A stretch of 56,586 nt of DNA, taken from Intoshia linei. Its lineage: Eukaryota > Orthonectida > Rhopaluridae. The DNA lies in contig LWCA01000094.1 of assembly GCA_001642005.1 (NCBI GenBank), positions 1-56,586 of the forward strand, read 5' to 3'. The position numbers and the translations under genes were made by a program. The notes under the pieces were generated by a model. That model made no database searches and had not been told where the DNA came from. It saw nothing but the letters and a program-made list of their open reading frames with translations. Below, piece by piece: positions 1 through 13,800 of the stretch. The stretch's first letter is position 1. The number at the start of each line of letters is the position of its first letter.

Positions 1-472
1 TTAATTAATTGTAGTGATATTAAGTTTATATATGTTTCGTTTCTATGGTACTGTGTTGAGCACGAGTAACGTTTTGACCTCAGAGTCGCCACTGTTAAAT
101 TTGTACTTAAATTCCAAGTTTTGTAAATTTTTTTGGACATTTTCATTCAAAGGCATGATACATATAAAAGAGTTTATATGTGGGAAGTGCCCATTGGGGA
201 CTTATCAATTTTATACTTCAATGCTTGGGACATTTCTATTATAAATTGTTATACACGTTTATCTAACTCTCTGGCTGACTCATACTCACTATATATTTAA
301 AAATGTAGAGGCATATACCACGAAAAAATTAGAATGTAAACAATTTATGATTTCCATGATAATATTTTTCCAATAACTTCCATAATAGACCTAATTTTGA
401 AAATTTGAAGGGTTCACAATGTTATATAAACTTTAAGAATCACTGGGTTAGATACTTATTGTTTTTTTATAG
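1..472. other. Intron or upstream sequence of the GTPBP10-like gene
   Basis: No coding exon could be supported here. The stretch is AT-rich and ends in a pyrimidine-rich tract with AG immediately before the first recognised GTPBP10 exon at 473. It is probably intron. The N-terminal Obg domain of the protein must lie in exons before the window or in an exon I could not recognise. Confidence 0.4.
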
Positions 473-1467
473 GTTGGTTTCCCGAATTCTGGAAAATCTT
501 CATTATTGAAGTGTATTTCTAATGCCAATCCAAAAATTGCTGCTTATCCTTTCACCACAATAAACCCTTCTGTTGGAATTATTGAAGAAGATATCGAAGA
601 TGTCGACCAACTGCAAATATCGGGTAATATTTAATATTACAAGCAGTGTACTACTTGTTCACCTAAAATGATTAAACGTGGCATACTTTATTGATCCTGT
701 TTTATAAAATTTTCCAATATAAAAATACTAAAAATGTTATACAAAAGGTACTTGTTGGGTGCTTACTGAAAATCTTTAATATTCAAATTGTAGTATAAGT
801 TTTTGCGAAGAAAAGCTGCAAATTTAAGAAAAAAAGTTGTTTCAACCAAACAAAAAAAATCAAATGTAACTGAAAAATTGCTGACGGAAACGTTTAAGAA
901 ACACTTTACTAAGTTATAAAAATAATATATTTATGAACCTTCATATTTTTTAAAAACTTGCAAACATTTATATTTCTTAATTTTTTTCAAAATTTAGACT
1001 CTAATAACTAACATTTTATAAATAGAAATTAAATTAACTTCACCTAATTATTTCACAAAAAATTTTGATTAATCTTATTTTATTTTTACTTTTTAGTAGC
1101 AGATTTGCCTGGAATAATTGAAGGGTCACATTTAAACATAGGACGTGGAATATCTTTTTTAAAGCATATAAAACGGTGTCGAAAATTAATTTACGTGATA
1201 AATTTGTCTGAAAAAGAACATGGAAGTGTAATTTCACAATTTGAAAAATTAAATTTTGAATTGACAAAATTTGACGAGAAATTGAATAAAAGGCCATGCA
1301 TGTTAATTGCAAATAAATTGGATTTAATTGAACCAAAAAATGAAAAAATTTTAACAAAACATTTAACAAAATTGAATATTCCGCTTGTCACAACTAGTGC
1401 CATAAACAATATTAATGTGGACATTTTAAAAGTGTCTATACGAAAATTTGTAAATGAAACTAAATAA
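473..1467 (+). CDS. GTPBP10: Obg-family mitochondrial GTPase, 3' part (two exons, partial)
   Basis: Exons 473-623 and 1097-1467 join in phase 1 (G|TA gives Val) and end at TAA. Seen: G1 P-loop GFPNSGKSS, switch I region ending [10 protein letters not shown]3 DLPGIIEG, G4 NKLD and G5 TSA. These are all the Obg GTPase motifs, in order, in about 173 residues. The run [20 protein letters not shown] followed by FLKHIKR resembles GTPBP10 (ObgH2) more than MTG2. Known for the family: it binds the mitochondrial large ribosomal subunit and helps its maturation in the matrix. The N-terminal Obg glycine-rich domain is outside the window, so no start is called. An AATAAA overlaps the stop region. MTG2 is the main alternative. 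Confidence 0.9.
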
Positions 1468-1733
1468 ATCTTGTTAACCAAAATTATATAATACAAATTG
1501 TATTTGTATTTGTATTTAAACATTTTTAATTGTACATTTGTATATATAAAACATGTGTATTTTTAGAGTAATTTTGAACTCAGTAGTGCATAATGCGGAT
1601 ATTAGTGACGACCTATTTGTTAGTAACTATATTGGATTTATATTAACATGTAAATATGTTTAAATTGAAATAGGTTTAATATTCATTCATTCGTTTATGA
1701 ACGATTGGAGTTAAACTTTAACTTGAATTTGAA

Positions 1734-3949
1734 ATGTGTGATTCCAAAGAAGATTGCCAGAAACAGTTGACAAATAACATGTCACTTATTGCTATCACTA
1801 GTCATTTTGCTCAGGTCCAATTTCGTTTGAAGCAAATTGTGGATTCTAATGATTCGGATAAAGTGGTATATTTTTAATATGTCAATTTGAAATTTAACAA
1901 AACTTTAGAAATTAATACAAGAATTGGAAGAATTTGCATTTAGTGGTTGTGAAATGAATGTAAAAGTAATTAAATGAAAATGCCAAATTAATGTTAGTTT
2001 AAATATTTTAGGCTATTCACTTAAAAAGTGACTATAATAAAATGATTACTAATCTGAAAGCTAAAATTGCAGATTTGGAAACATTTGCATATGGTATGGG
2101 TTACGGAGATTTACCGACATTTATGATTCTTGAAAAACATACCCAGCTTATTAAACAGTTGAAGAAAAAACTTAATCTAGACTTGGAAAATATTATTGAC
2201 AAGGATCAAACTGATTTGAATAATATTTTGGAAAAATACATGCAATCTCTTTTAAAACCTAATATTGTTCAACAAAAACTTATTGACCAGTTAATGACAC
2301 AAGTTCGAGATTTGGAACAGTACATACGATTCATTTCAAATGAAAAGAGTAAATTTACAACAGTTACACCTACAAACCATTTTAAAAAAGACGCCAAAAA
2401 TGTTAATTTGTATTCCGTTTTTTGGTCTTACTTTTCATCTTTCATTGAGAGCATTATTTTTTGCACCAAATCTCATTCTTCAATTATTGACCTCAAATTT
2501 AATGAAATTAATATTCATAGGTAATATTTCTATTTCAGATTGTATTTCAATTTCCTTCATTTTAAATTTTAATGTATGAAAAAAAATCTTTAATGAATAG
2601 TGATTTGTGATCATTGGTCAATGATTTTATATTTAAACGAATTTGTGGGATGAATATATACGTTTTAAGTCAATTATGAATTAATGCGTTTTTAAAATTA
2701 CCAAAAAAATTTTGTTAATTAACAAATTATATTTACTTTGGAATGTAATTTCCTTAATGAGATTTAAAACATGATTAATTTCTAAAGTAAATAAATTCTT
2801 ACCTTTTAATTAAATTTATCGAAAATTTATCTTACTGTTTAAGGTAAAATCCAATATTGGAATAAAGTAGTAGATACATATTATTTTATCACAAATAGTG
2901 TAGATAAGAAATTACCTGTCAAAAAATTCCGCCCATTCAATATGATGGCATCATTTATTTCATGATACTAGAAATTACATTGTAATGTTATTAATCATTT
3001 TCATGAAATTGAATAAAATATTACCTGTTATATGAAATTGGCGCAATTTAATTCATTTGGATACTAAATTTAATTTTTTAATGATTTTTTAATTTTAGAC
3101 ATTTACTCGAATCGTTGCATTTATCTACATCAAAAATGATTACACCAATTAGAAATTATGTAATTTTTAAAGTAATGTATCTAGATTAGGGTGCACAAAT
3201 CGCGGCAGTGGGCAATCCATGTGATCATAATGCAATATGTCATTTTACTTCAAATTGAAAAGTTTAAATCAGATTTTATTCAAGGGCTATTTAAAATAAT
3301 TTGATCAAAAAGTTACATTTTTGGTTTTGGTACACTTTCTGATAAACCATTATATTGTCTCCATTTAAAAGTAAATTTTGTTCTGCCGTATTATCTATGA
3401 GTAAAGTAGCTTTTTGATTGATTTGGTGGAAAGGTGAGCACCCCTGATCTAGATTCTAGACTCTGACCTATTATTTTTAATTAAAACTGACTTTTTAAAT
3501 GTCATGTCTTGTCTGTTAATTCATCGTTCAATTTGTTAATTTTATTTAAATAGATGACTAAACCAACAACAAAAAATGAAAGAAAGTTGGTCAGGTGTAC
3601 CATAAAAAATTTTTACATATCGCTCCACAATATTTTACGATATGGATTAAATTATGAATTAAAGGATACCGAATATACATTTTCTCTTTATCCTTGTAAA
3701 GACAAACTACAAGAAAATATTGTAACAAATTCTCATTTTTGGTTAATACTTCTTGAATTTTATCGCATAGAACAGGGTGATTTGGAAACTATTAAACCAT
3801 CATTTTTACTTCAAGAAGCGTTCAATATTGATTTGTCTGTTTGTAATGAAAGTTCTGATGATAAAATTGTAAACTTTTTAGGATACGCAATTTATTTATA
3901 CGTCCATTATTTTTTTTTGGTTTTAATAACTGAATCGATGGATAACTAG
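1734..3949 (+). CDS. RUNDC1: RUN domain-containing protein 1-like protein
   Basis: Five exons (1734-1865, 1909-1965, 2012-2520, 3099-3171, 3554-3949) join without stops in phases 0, 0, 2 and 0 to give 388 residues. The start ATG opens MCDSKEDCQK. Seen: LEEFAF, then a coiled-coil region with LETFAYGMGYGDLPTFM, and a second helix QLMTQVRDLEQYIRFI. These match the RUNDC1 central coil (LEEFAY, EQL..QLKTQIRDLE). The last exon has HFWLILLEFYRIEQGD, which resembles the start of the RUNDC1 RUN domain. The family is poorly characterised (p53 and autophagy roles have been proposed). Introns 1 and 2 are only 43 and 46 bp. The RUN domain looks short: the usual C-terminal half is absent, so either a final exon is missed or the protein is truncated. 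It follows GTPBP10 by about 270 bp on the same strand. Confidence 0.82.
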
Positions 3950-6900
3950 CTAAATGAGACAAATAGAAACACAGTACATGATACGTATACAGAGTCGTGT
4001 CAGAGCAGGGCGGTAACATGGTCCGATCAGATGAAAATATTGAGTCCCTATATACAAGTAAATAAAAATTGGACTATTATCCATTGATATCGTTTATTTA
4101 TGTTGATTTAATCAACAATTATCATAATTACTAATGACTCATAAAGGTTCACCTTAAAGTTTAATTGAAACTCAGTTTTTTAAATTAGCATAATATTGTG
4201 TGCCAGGTTTAGTTTATATACTAAGCACGTATTGAGTATTCTGTATAGAAAATTTTAATTTTTCACATACAATCTTTTACATAAAATTGAATTTTTGTGT
4301 GTTGCCGCAAAAATTTAATTTAATTTAAAAGTGAATAGTGATAGCATGTTAAAATTCAAAATCTTATAAAATATTTCAAGACTTACAATATCGCAAATTT
4401 TATTTTCTGAATGCGAAATAGATATTTTCAGGGTTAAAAACAGAAGTTTTGATAAAAAATAAATAAGATTCATTGAATTAAAAAAAATCATTACTCATAA
4501 ACCCCAACCTCCAAAGTTCCAGCCCACAGAAAATGAAAAATAGTACCTAAAAAATTTGCAAACGAATTTTAATGTCATATAACCCCTACCACATCTTCAA
4601 GGGTCTTGATTAGGCAGTTTTAAGTCAACATACTAAATAATTATGATATTCTAAAATATTCTTTTAATTATCAATTTGAAAAAATGGGCTTCATTTTATG
4701 AAAATTTTGTCGAGGTCGCCCAAAAAGGGATCTCGGAATTCTGTAAAAATTTTTATATTTTGATATTGAAGAATCTTAGATTTTTAAAAACAAGCAATTC
4801 TGAGTGAATTAAAGAGTTTTTAAAATCATAAATATTATCATTAATAAAAAATCAACAAATTTGACTAAATTTTTAAAATTTTTTCTATTAAGTGTCATTC
4901 TAATATTTCAGATCAATTGTCTCTCTTAGGGGGAAATTGAATATTCAGAAATTAATTCGTTAAAAAATAAATTAATGATTCGAGTGCTAAAGGTGCATAG
5001 TATGCACTGGATATGCTGAAAAATTAATAACAAAATGTTGGTCAAACATGTGCAATTCATTAAACTCGGACAAAGATCTATTAGCATTCTGTTACTTTTT
5101 GTATTAACGTAATTGTGTAAAAGTGGATTTTCTACTCTATTTGACATAAAAAATCAAAAAAGAAGCGGATTAAATGTTGAAGACGATTTACGTTGTGTTC
5201 TTTTTTCTACTTAACCTCGTATTTTTGAATAAACAAAAAACTGCTCAAAAATATCATTAATCATTGTCACATACCAAGAGAGTGACTGATAGAGATTAAT
5301 TTAGAAATTAACTACTTTAATTGGAAATATTTTTATTTACTTAAAATAAAATCAATGTCCCCCCTATCTCGATTTTCTTCTCCTACACTCCATACCTTGT
5401 CTCGGACCATTTCTATCGTCGGAATCTTTTTGTATACTCTTGCTCTTGAATATCCAGTAAGTTGATTTCTCTGAAAAATTTTAACGGTTAGGTAGTCATG
5501 AAGGTGCATTCTCATTCTATAGTTTTAAAAAAAGATTCTAATTTTAGAATTACCCTTCATTTAATTTTTTTAAATTTTTGTAAATTCATGGTCATTTTGG
5601 ACACTTAATCTGGTGAAATGTACTTAAAAATTTTCTATTATTGTCAATTTTTAAAATGCCATTACAGAGTGGACCATATAATGATTATGTATTCATATTA
5701 TTGTATATTTTAGGATCTATTGTGTGTAATAAAAAAAGCCCACCAAGGAAATGTATTACTTACAAAATCCATGGCAACGAAAAGACTTAGTGCTGACTTT
5801 CACCTTCGAACATTCATATTTATTGCCTTAAAGTAATAATATTTAATCGTACAGCCCTTATATCATTATTGTTGAATTTAGTGGTCCTTGAAATGTTTGA
5901 AATATTTTCAGAAACCTTTTTTATAATTTTTTTTATGCTCCAACCTTCTCATTAAATGTATTTAGTGTTATGTAATTAAATAATGAAGTGAATATAATAA
6001 TGTTGGTTAAACTGTATTGAATAGATTCTGGACCCTGAAAGAGGATAACGACTCATTATCTTTTTAAGGGATGGGCAAATTTTTAATAATGATAATTTCG
6101 TGAATACCAAATTTATCCTTTACCTATTTAAGATTGAAAGAATTTGTGTGCGCTACTGTTTAGTTAAAAAATTAGCTTTCTAAAATTTAAAAAAACCCTT
6201 TTACTAAAATAGTTTTTCGAAACTCATGTTTTTTGGCAAAGTTTATTAACAGGAATTGAGGCCTTCAAGGCCGAAAACTTTAATCACTCTTATATCAATG
6301 AAAAAGCCTAGAATTTAAAAAAATAAATTATAGAACAGTTTTTAAATAATTGATAATTTGTAAGAATTTATAGTTTACTTTACAATACATTTTATGATAA
6401 CAATGAAAAAAATTTAATAAAATGTTAAATTTCATAGCGAACACGAGGATGATGACCTCTGGAACAGTTAATTAGTCTTTTTTTAGAATTATATAAATTA
6501 AGTCGCTGAAGGGTTTTTGAAATACAATATTGGTCCAACATGCCAACGTACGATAAATGTCGACTTTCAAAATTTATTTTCCTGAGACTTAATAATAAAT
6601 TAAAATAAAAGAAAATGCAAAAAGAAAGAACGGTTAATTATCATTATAGTAAAACACAAAAATTATCGTCAACCTTAACATCTAAATTCTTTTTATATTG
6701 GTCACTCAAATGATTATCAGGCTGATTCTAGACAGTATAATTATAATTGTCGATTTAGTTTAAAGAAATTATCATTATGGATAAAGATTATTTGGAAATC
6801 TAGGATAAGTATTTTATATGGTAAAAACAGCTTTATGAATTCCAATAGTAATTTCCATTTTTTTAATTTACAACTTTGTTTGTAAATTTAAACTAATATT

Positions 6901-7395
6901 AAAAATTAGATTGTACATTATTTTTGAACACATTAACCAAATTTGAAGAAGAAATGAAAAATTTAACCTTACCTTTAAACGTCTTACAAAAATACAACGT
7001 AAACACAAACTGATACCGGTATTGTTGTTTATTGCCTTATTTCATTTTTACTTTGTTGCTACTATTAAATGTTGCATTTTCTTTCTATTTATTGATAAAA
7101 TGTGTGTATTTTTACTTTTGATAACTTGAACCTCATCATGTTGTATAACATTTAAAAAATATAGTTACAGTTGGATCCGTTTGAATATGATTGGTTCATT
7201 TTATGCAAAAATATTCTAATGACAGTCTATTCCAAAACCGTCACTTTCGCTTTCTAATCTAATTCAATCTTCAAATATAAACTACATGTGCCTACAGTTA
7301 ATGTTATGTAGTTTCTGGGCCGACTCTGATTTTTCATAAAATTCATAGAGTTTATAATTTTATTACTTTATAGTTCAACTTTTAACTTTTTATCT
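3950..7395. other. AT-rich spacer between RUNDC1 and the first hAT element
   Basis: No gene could be assigned. The stretch is AT-rich, with one exon-like piece on the minus strand (5388-5514, listed separately) and a smaller exon-like piece near 5771-5825 (-) that has good splice sites but joins the first out of frame (a stop forms at the junction). No tRNA, rRNA or array was seen. Confidence 0.4.
5388..5514 (-). CDS. Possible coding exon, product unknown
   Basis: Read on the minus strand, an acceptor (ACTATAG) is followed by an open frame with a mixed, protein-like composition, including QLTGYSRARVYKKIP and TIEMVRD, up to a strong donor AAG|GTATGG. If that donor is not used, the frame continues to a stop at 5333. 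No family was recognised and neighbouring exons could not be joined in phase. It could be a remnant of a gene or transposon. The exon ends are approximate. Confidence 0.22.
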
Positions 7396-7720
7396 CAGAG
7401 GTCGGTAACCTTTTGGATCTCGTGGGTCACTTTTTTATATCAAAAAATTATACGGCTAGTTTTTGAAAATTTCCACATGATACGTTTCAATTTTGACTGA
7501 AGTTTAAACGGTTCTAATATATTTAACAAAATAAAATCTAGGGCGATCCGAAAATTCAGTATTAAAATGATTATAATGAGCCAATTATAGTAGAAAATGT
7601 TTAAAACAGTGTTTAAAAATTGAAATATTTCAAATAATAATTTATATATATACTCAAAGGGGCACCAAAATTATTCTGTGGCCCACTTTTAGTCCGCTGG
7701 CCACTGGTTGCCGACCCCTG
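7396..7720. mobile_element. hAT-type MITE
   Basis: The ends are inverted: CAGAGGTCGGTAACC at the left and GGTTGCCGACCCCTG at the right (the CAGGGGTCGGCAACC class of hAT termini). The flanks are near-identical 8-bp direct repeats, ttttatct (7388-7395) and ctttatct (7721-7728), as expected for a hAT target-site duplication. At 325 bp with no coding capacity this is a non-autonomous copy. It lies about 150 bp downstream of the ZIC stop codon, so it may sit in or near the ZIC 3' UTR. Confidence 0.88.
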
Positions 7721-7866
7721 CTTTATCTCAATCAAAAATGTTTTTATTTTTATTTAACAAATAAATACAAACATAATTTTACACAAAATTTTATAACAAA
7801 ATTTATTAACAAAAGAAACTTTGAAATGTAAACGGAATATATACACATTTTTTAAAAAAATTAATA

Positions 7867-10800
7867 TTAATGAATTTTAATGTGTTTTCTTAAAGAGGAT
7901 GGATGAGCATATCTTTTATCGCATTTAGTACATTTATAATTTCTATCATTTGTATGGACGTGACCATGTTTTTTTCGGTCTGATGAATTTGCAAATCTTC
8001 TATTGCATCCTTCAAATGAACATTCAAATGGTTTTTCTCCTAAATTTAATAATTAGCCATTTATATAATTATAACCATTTTTAGAAAATTATAAAATAAC
8101 ATTATAATTTTATGAATATTGAAATATGTGTCATTTTTTATTTCAATCCATTGTTAATCTAATATAGTTAAATAATTTTAAAAAATGCTTAATTTGTCAT
8201 CAACGGTAAATGTAACCACATTAGTGATTAATTTTATGCAATACATTAATTAAAAACATTCACCGATTCATTATGATATAATCTCAATACATAAAGTTAT
8301 TTTACCTTATCTCATCGTATACATTTATCATTTGCTACTTAAATCGCTACACTAATCATGAAAATTTCGTAGATTTTTTTTGGGTTTAAAATATATTATA
8401 AATCAATAATTTTAAACCTTTTGTTATATCTACGCTGATATTATTAAAACCGTTTTGCGAACTGACAGTTTTAATTAAAAATAAAAGTATTTTACCTTGA
8501 ATTATTAAGTGATCAAACAAAAACAAACTCAATATGGATACCATTAAAAAAATACTAATTGTAAGATAATAATCATTAAAAGTTAATTATAATTAACTTT
8601 ATAGTTTTAACGTGATTTTTAATGTTTTATTTTGACGCATTTATTCACTGTTTGAATCATTGCATCATTGTTTGAAAAATGGGGTCCGTGCAGGACTCCA
8701 GTATAAATGATAATTATTACTATTGATAATAACATACACATATTGATATACAATGTATATCAAAACCGATTGATTATTTTAATAATTTTTTATATGGAGA
8801 TGTCGATACCAAAAAATAGTAAAAAATATTGTAATAACTGTAAAATATAATACATTAATATGTTATTCAAAAGTTAATGTCAGTATTGCAAACCATTAAT
8901 GACTTAATTTTTCTCTTAAATATCCGTGAACCCGGTTAAGAACATTTATATACTTAAACATGTAAATTAAAATAAAATTAAACCTGTGTGAATTCGTTTG
9001 TGGATTTTTAAATTTTCACTTCTAGCAAATGATTTTCCACAATCTGGAAATGTACACGGAAATGGTTTTTCTCCGGTGTGTACTCTAATATGGTTGACTA
9101 ATTTATAACGTGCTTTAAACGGTTTTGATACACGGATACAGTCTTTCCTAAAAAATAGAATTAATTTTAAAAAAAATTTTTAATACTGTTTTATACGTCT
9201 GCGATAATATTATATTTTTTAGAAGCTATTTTACTTTAATAGGTTATATACTATGATGTCGTGTTTTATACAGTGTATGCGATTGAAACTTGCCATTAAC
9301 CTCATTTTCTGATTTTACACATCCATAACAGAAGTTCAGCTATTAATTCGATAAAACTACCGTACTTAGTACCGTTATCAATTAAATTAAACACGTTTTG
9401 CGAATTGAATAAACTAAATACCTACTTTTTACGAGTTTGATACAGTATATAGTTATCAATCTAACCAAAAATGTCAATTTCAATTTAAGAGAATAATTTT
9501 TTGGAAGTGGAATTTGTCGAGTTATAAGATTCTTAGATTCTGTCTTAATTTTATTTTCATATAATTAATAACAGTTTTATTATTAACATCTCAAACTGTT
9601 CTCAGTTACATTCAATCAATGTTTGCGCTCGATTATTACACATTACATTATATTATATAAATATTGCATCAGTCAACCTCAATTTTTATTTACATTAAAA
9701 TATAATTAATTATTATGTACATTGTACATATAAATAGATTCAAATACATGTATATTTAAGGTTATACATGAAACTAAAATTAGTCCCTAGATAAATTTTA
9801 TATACATGTATGTTTCATCAACTTGATTCCTCATTTAAACTTTTAAAGTGGGGTGATGAAACGTGTTATTTTGAACAAGATGTGATGCTTGAAATATTCC
9901 AAATCTCAAAAAAATACTGAATTTTTGCATTTTAAAATAATTTTAATAAATTAAAATAAATAAACCTCACATACTTTCTAAAAATAGATTGTAGCGGTGT
10001 CCACATGTATTATTGCGTATCAGTAGTGTATTTATGATTTATTATATGATACATTGTCATGGGTATAAATAATATACTATTTTACCCAAAAATCCACTAG
10101 TACTCCACTTTAGAGACTCTTAATGCCCTTTCACGAATTACATTATTCAAATCATATTATTGTAATCGCTAGAAAATGGTTACTTTTGTCATTTTTATAA
10201 TTAAAATCGATTACTATGTTTATTAAATTTAATGACATATATAATTAATAATTATTACAATATATATTATTATTTATATATTAAAATTATTAAATTAAAG
10301 CTCGATTAATTGCTGTTTTCAAGAGTTTATTGAAGCTATCACTGTTCAAATAAATTTTAAAACGAATATAATAGATTAACGAATAAATAAAATTAATAAT
10401 TAAAGTGGTCTTACATTTGACTAACATCAAAAGCTTTTGCAAAAAATTATAATTAAATTTCCGTTTACTCCCCAACTCATTTTTAGATAGTCTAACTCAT
10501 GCATTCTCAACGGGGTCCACAGCACTTTTTTGGGGGTCCATGAAAATAATATACATTTATTACATATTATAGACATTTTCAATAACATAAAGTCGTTTTT
10601 TCAAAAAAAAGTTAATTTTATTTACTTAGTTGTTGATAAATACTGATAATAACGCAATTAACATTGGAGGTTTCTAGAAAAAATTAAAATTAAAATGTAT
10701 TATTGAAAATGATTCTCTTGTTTTTTACAGAATTGACAAGTCATTGTAGTTTTTGATGTTTTATATGATCAATTGCATAATATCTTATTAATAAGGTAAA

Positions 10801-13800
10801 ACTTTTCAATAGGTTGGTTTATTCTTCCCTCCAGATTGAATTTTTTTAGCTGGCACAAGGGTACATTTATTTTATGATAATGATGTTTCATCAACATCGT
10901 TATAATTCTACGTAGTTACCAAGACATTTCGAGCACAAACAGTAATCATATGGACTCTTTCTTTCATGATCAGATTACTCTTTGATATAAGATATATCAA
11001 TATATATTTTGAAGGATTACCTTTTATTATCAGGTTTTAATTTGATATTTTAAATCGATGTCGTTTATAAGAATAAAAAAAGCTCAGAAATACTAATATA
11101 AAACGCACAAATCATGTAAAAGTAAATTATTTGGTATTAAATTAAATTATTTGCATTTGTAAACACTTATTGGGAAACATCCATTGTTCTATTTTAGGAG
11201 CATCGGTTTTATTTAATTATATTATTAAAATTATAATATTTTAAATAATTTTATTACAATTTATGACCGAGCCAAGTTTCTAATCATAAAAAAAGCTTAA
11301 AATTTTAAATTGAAAATGGGACAAAAAATCCGTCAATATTCATTATTCTATGAAACATCAGCCAAGGGATAAAAAATATTAATTTTTCACAGGGATGATA
11401 AATAATATAGACTTTTTATTGATCTAATAAATTAATACTGTAAACAATACCTGAAAAACATGTTTCATTTTTGGAAAATTGACGGGTTAAAGGTTAATAT
11501 TAATAGTTCATCAAGTTTATTATCTCGCAAAAATAGAGTATGTCTTTTGACCATCATTCGTTCCCCAAATGTAATGATTCATTAAACATTGTGATTATTA
11601 TAAATTTTTTTGGGGTCCACAGGTTTTTTTTAGTATTATCTTAGGGGTCCACAGCTAACTAGGTTGAGAATGCCTAATCTAACTTACCTGTATATAAAAA
11701 TAAAAATAAACTATCAGAAAAGAGCATAAAAGTAATATTTATTGATTGATGAATTACGGATAAAATCCAACGACTATAAAATACATTCCAATCAACATAA
11801 CGAAACTTAGAAAATGACTGGTTTAAACTTTGAATAATTATATGCAATCAAGGGTGATCGATTTGGTGGTACCAACCACCCTTTGCTGGTAACTTTTCTA
11901 ATACCAGCAAATTTATTTAAATGTATAAATGAATAATTTGTAAAATGTAAATTGAATACAATGACGCTTGTGAGTCTAACAAATTTTTAATGTTTAGAAT
12001 TAAGCACTCGGAAAAAATTATTTTTCTTACATGAATACTAAAATTTTGATAAAGTTTTTATTTTGTGGTTGGATTAAGAGTTTTTTCTCATAAATGTTTG
12101 GTAAAATCCAAGTTTTCAAAAAAATATGGGAAAAGATTGATTGATAAAATTGGATTTTTTATTGTGGAGTTGGATTAAAAGGTTTTTCTCATACAAAGTT
12201 TTTGGTAAAATCGTAAGAAGGTGGTTTTTACAGAAAGGGCTTGAAATGATATTTTTATTAAATATTATTATATTTTATTAATGTTATAATAAAATTGGGG
12301 TTTGTAAAATCATAATTTAAAGGTTTTCTAGACTTTTGGATAAAATACTAACATTTGGCAACTCTAAAGTTATATATTTTACAGAAATAACTAATTTTTT
12401 AATTTTTCTGATAATAAAACCAGAAATGCTGGCATTAATACCAGAGCCTTCTTAAGCCACTTCGTGGCCCTGGGCTAACCAAAGGATCGGAGGCCCTTTA
12501 AAGTTTTGAGCGAAGGAAAAAGTATTTAAAGCGCAGCGATAAAAAAATTTTAGGGCCCCTTTTTAGAAGCCTCTTTTTTGAAAATTAATAAAAGAAAATC
12601 AAATATTTCCTACATTCTTTTTTGAATATTCACTTAATAGAAAGGTTTCAATGTTTAATATTATCATTTGAAACAGTTTTTATGTGAATATTATATGATG
12701 AACTTTGTAGAATATATTTTAAATTGAATATTTACCAGAACTTTGATTTTTTAAACTATTTTTTCTAGCTATTTGAATTCCCACACTTCAAAACTTATAA
12801 ACTGTTTTTTAAGATATAAATATGAAGTATTTTTGAATTAATTGGGGCCTCTTTTTAAGATATAAGTGTAAAGTACTTGTATTAATATGGGGCCTTTTTT
12901 AATGAGGGCTTGGCTACAGTTCATATTGCCCATGCCTTAAAACGGCTCTGACTAATACCAACACGTGCTGGTAACACCTTTGTATATAATTGATTAATTG
13001 ACTGTATTAATGTAACATTGGATTAAAATTAAAATTAAAATGTAAAAAGATGCTTAAAATATATATTACAATGTACCAATATACCAAATGTACATTGTAA
13101 AATCATGCCAATTTAATGTCTAATCTGTTATTTATTAATGCATAATTGGCATCATGTAACACAACAGCTAACAGTTCGCCACATCATATTATTAAAATTA
13201 TTAGAAACTAACAATTTTAATTTACCAAAAGTTACTATACATAAAAATATGGACATAAAAAATTTTTAAATATAACATGAAAACAATTTTTAATGTATTC
13301 AAAGTAAATGCTCTGATGCGGAGATATTTCCAATTATTTAAAATTTTTATAACCTTTTTCTCTATTTTACATTGTAAATTTAATTGTGTTTTAAGTAGTA
13401 ATTTTAATTATAGAATTTTTATACATACCAATAACAAATGTGTATATTTGATTCATTAGTTTCAGAATGGCCAACATGCTGAGTTTGTAAATGGTTCACC
13501 AATTCTTTAAGTGTGTAAAATAATTTTCCGCAGAGTTTATTATCTATTTTTGGGTTAATCAACCATTTACACTAAAATTTATTATTACAAAATATTTAAA
13601 GTTAAAAATAAAAGACACAAGATTTAAATAAAAAGTAGAAAGCATCGACTGCATCACCGTCGAGAGGGCTAGGGTTTACTATTCTAAATTAATATATATT
13701 GAACCGGTTAAGAAAATAAGAAAGAAATTTAGGTTTAATTATTTTAATTTTTTACAGGGGTGCTAAATTTAAAAAGTGGTAAGAAACCCTAAGCTAAATA

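Noticed and set aside
1191-1523. Minus-strand frames opposite GTPBP10
   Set aside because: They are antisense to an exon with all GTPase motifs.
13277-13459. 60-codon plus-strand frame
   Set aside because: It overlaps the antisense of ZIC exon 2, which carries the first zinc finger; the minus-strand reading is clearly the gene.
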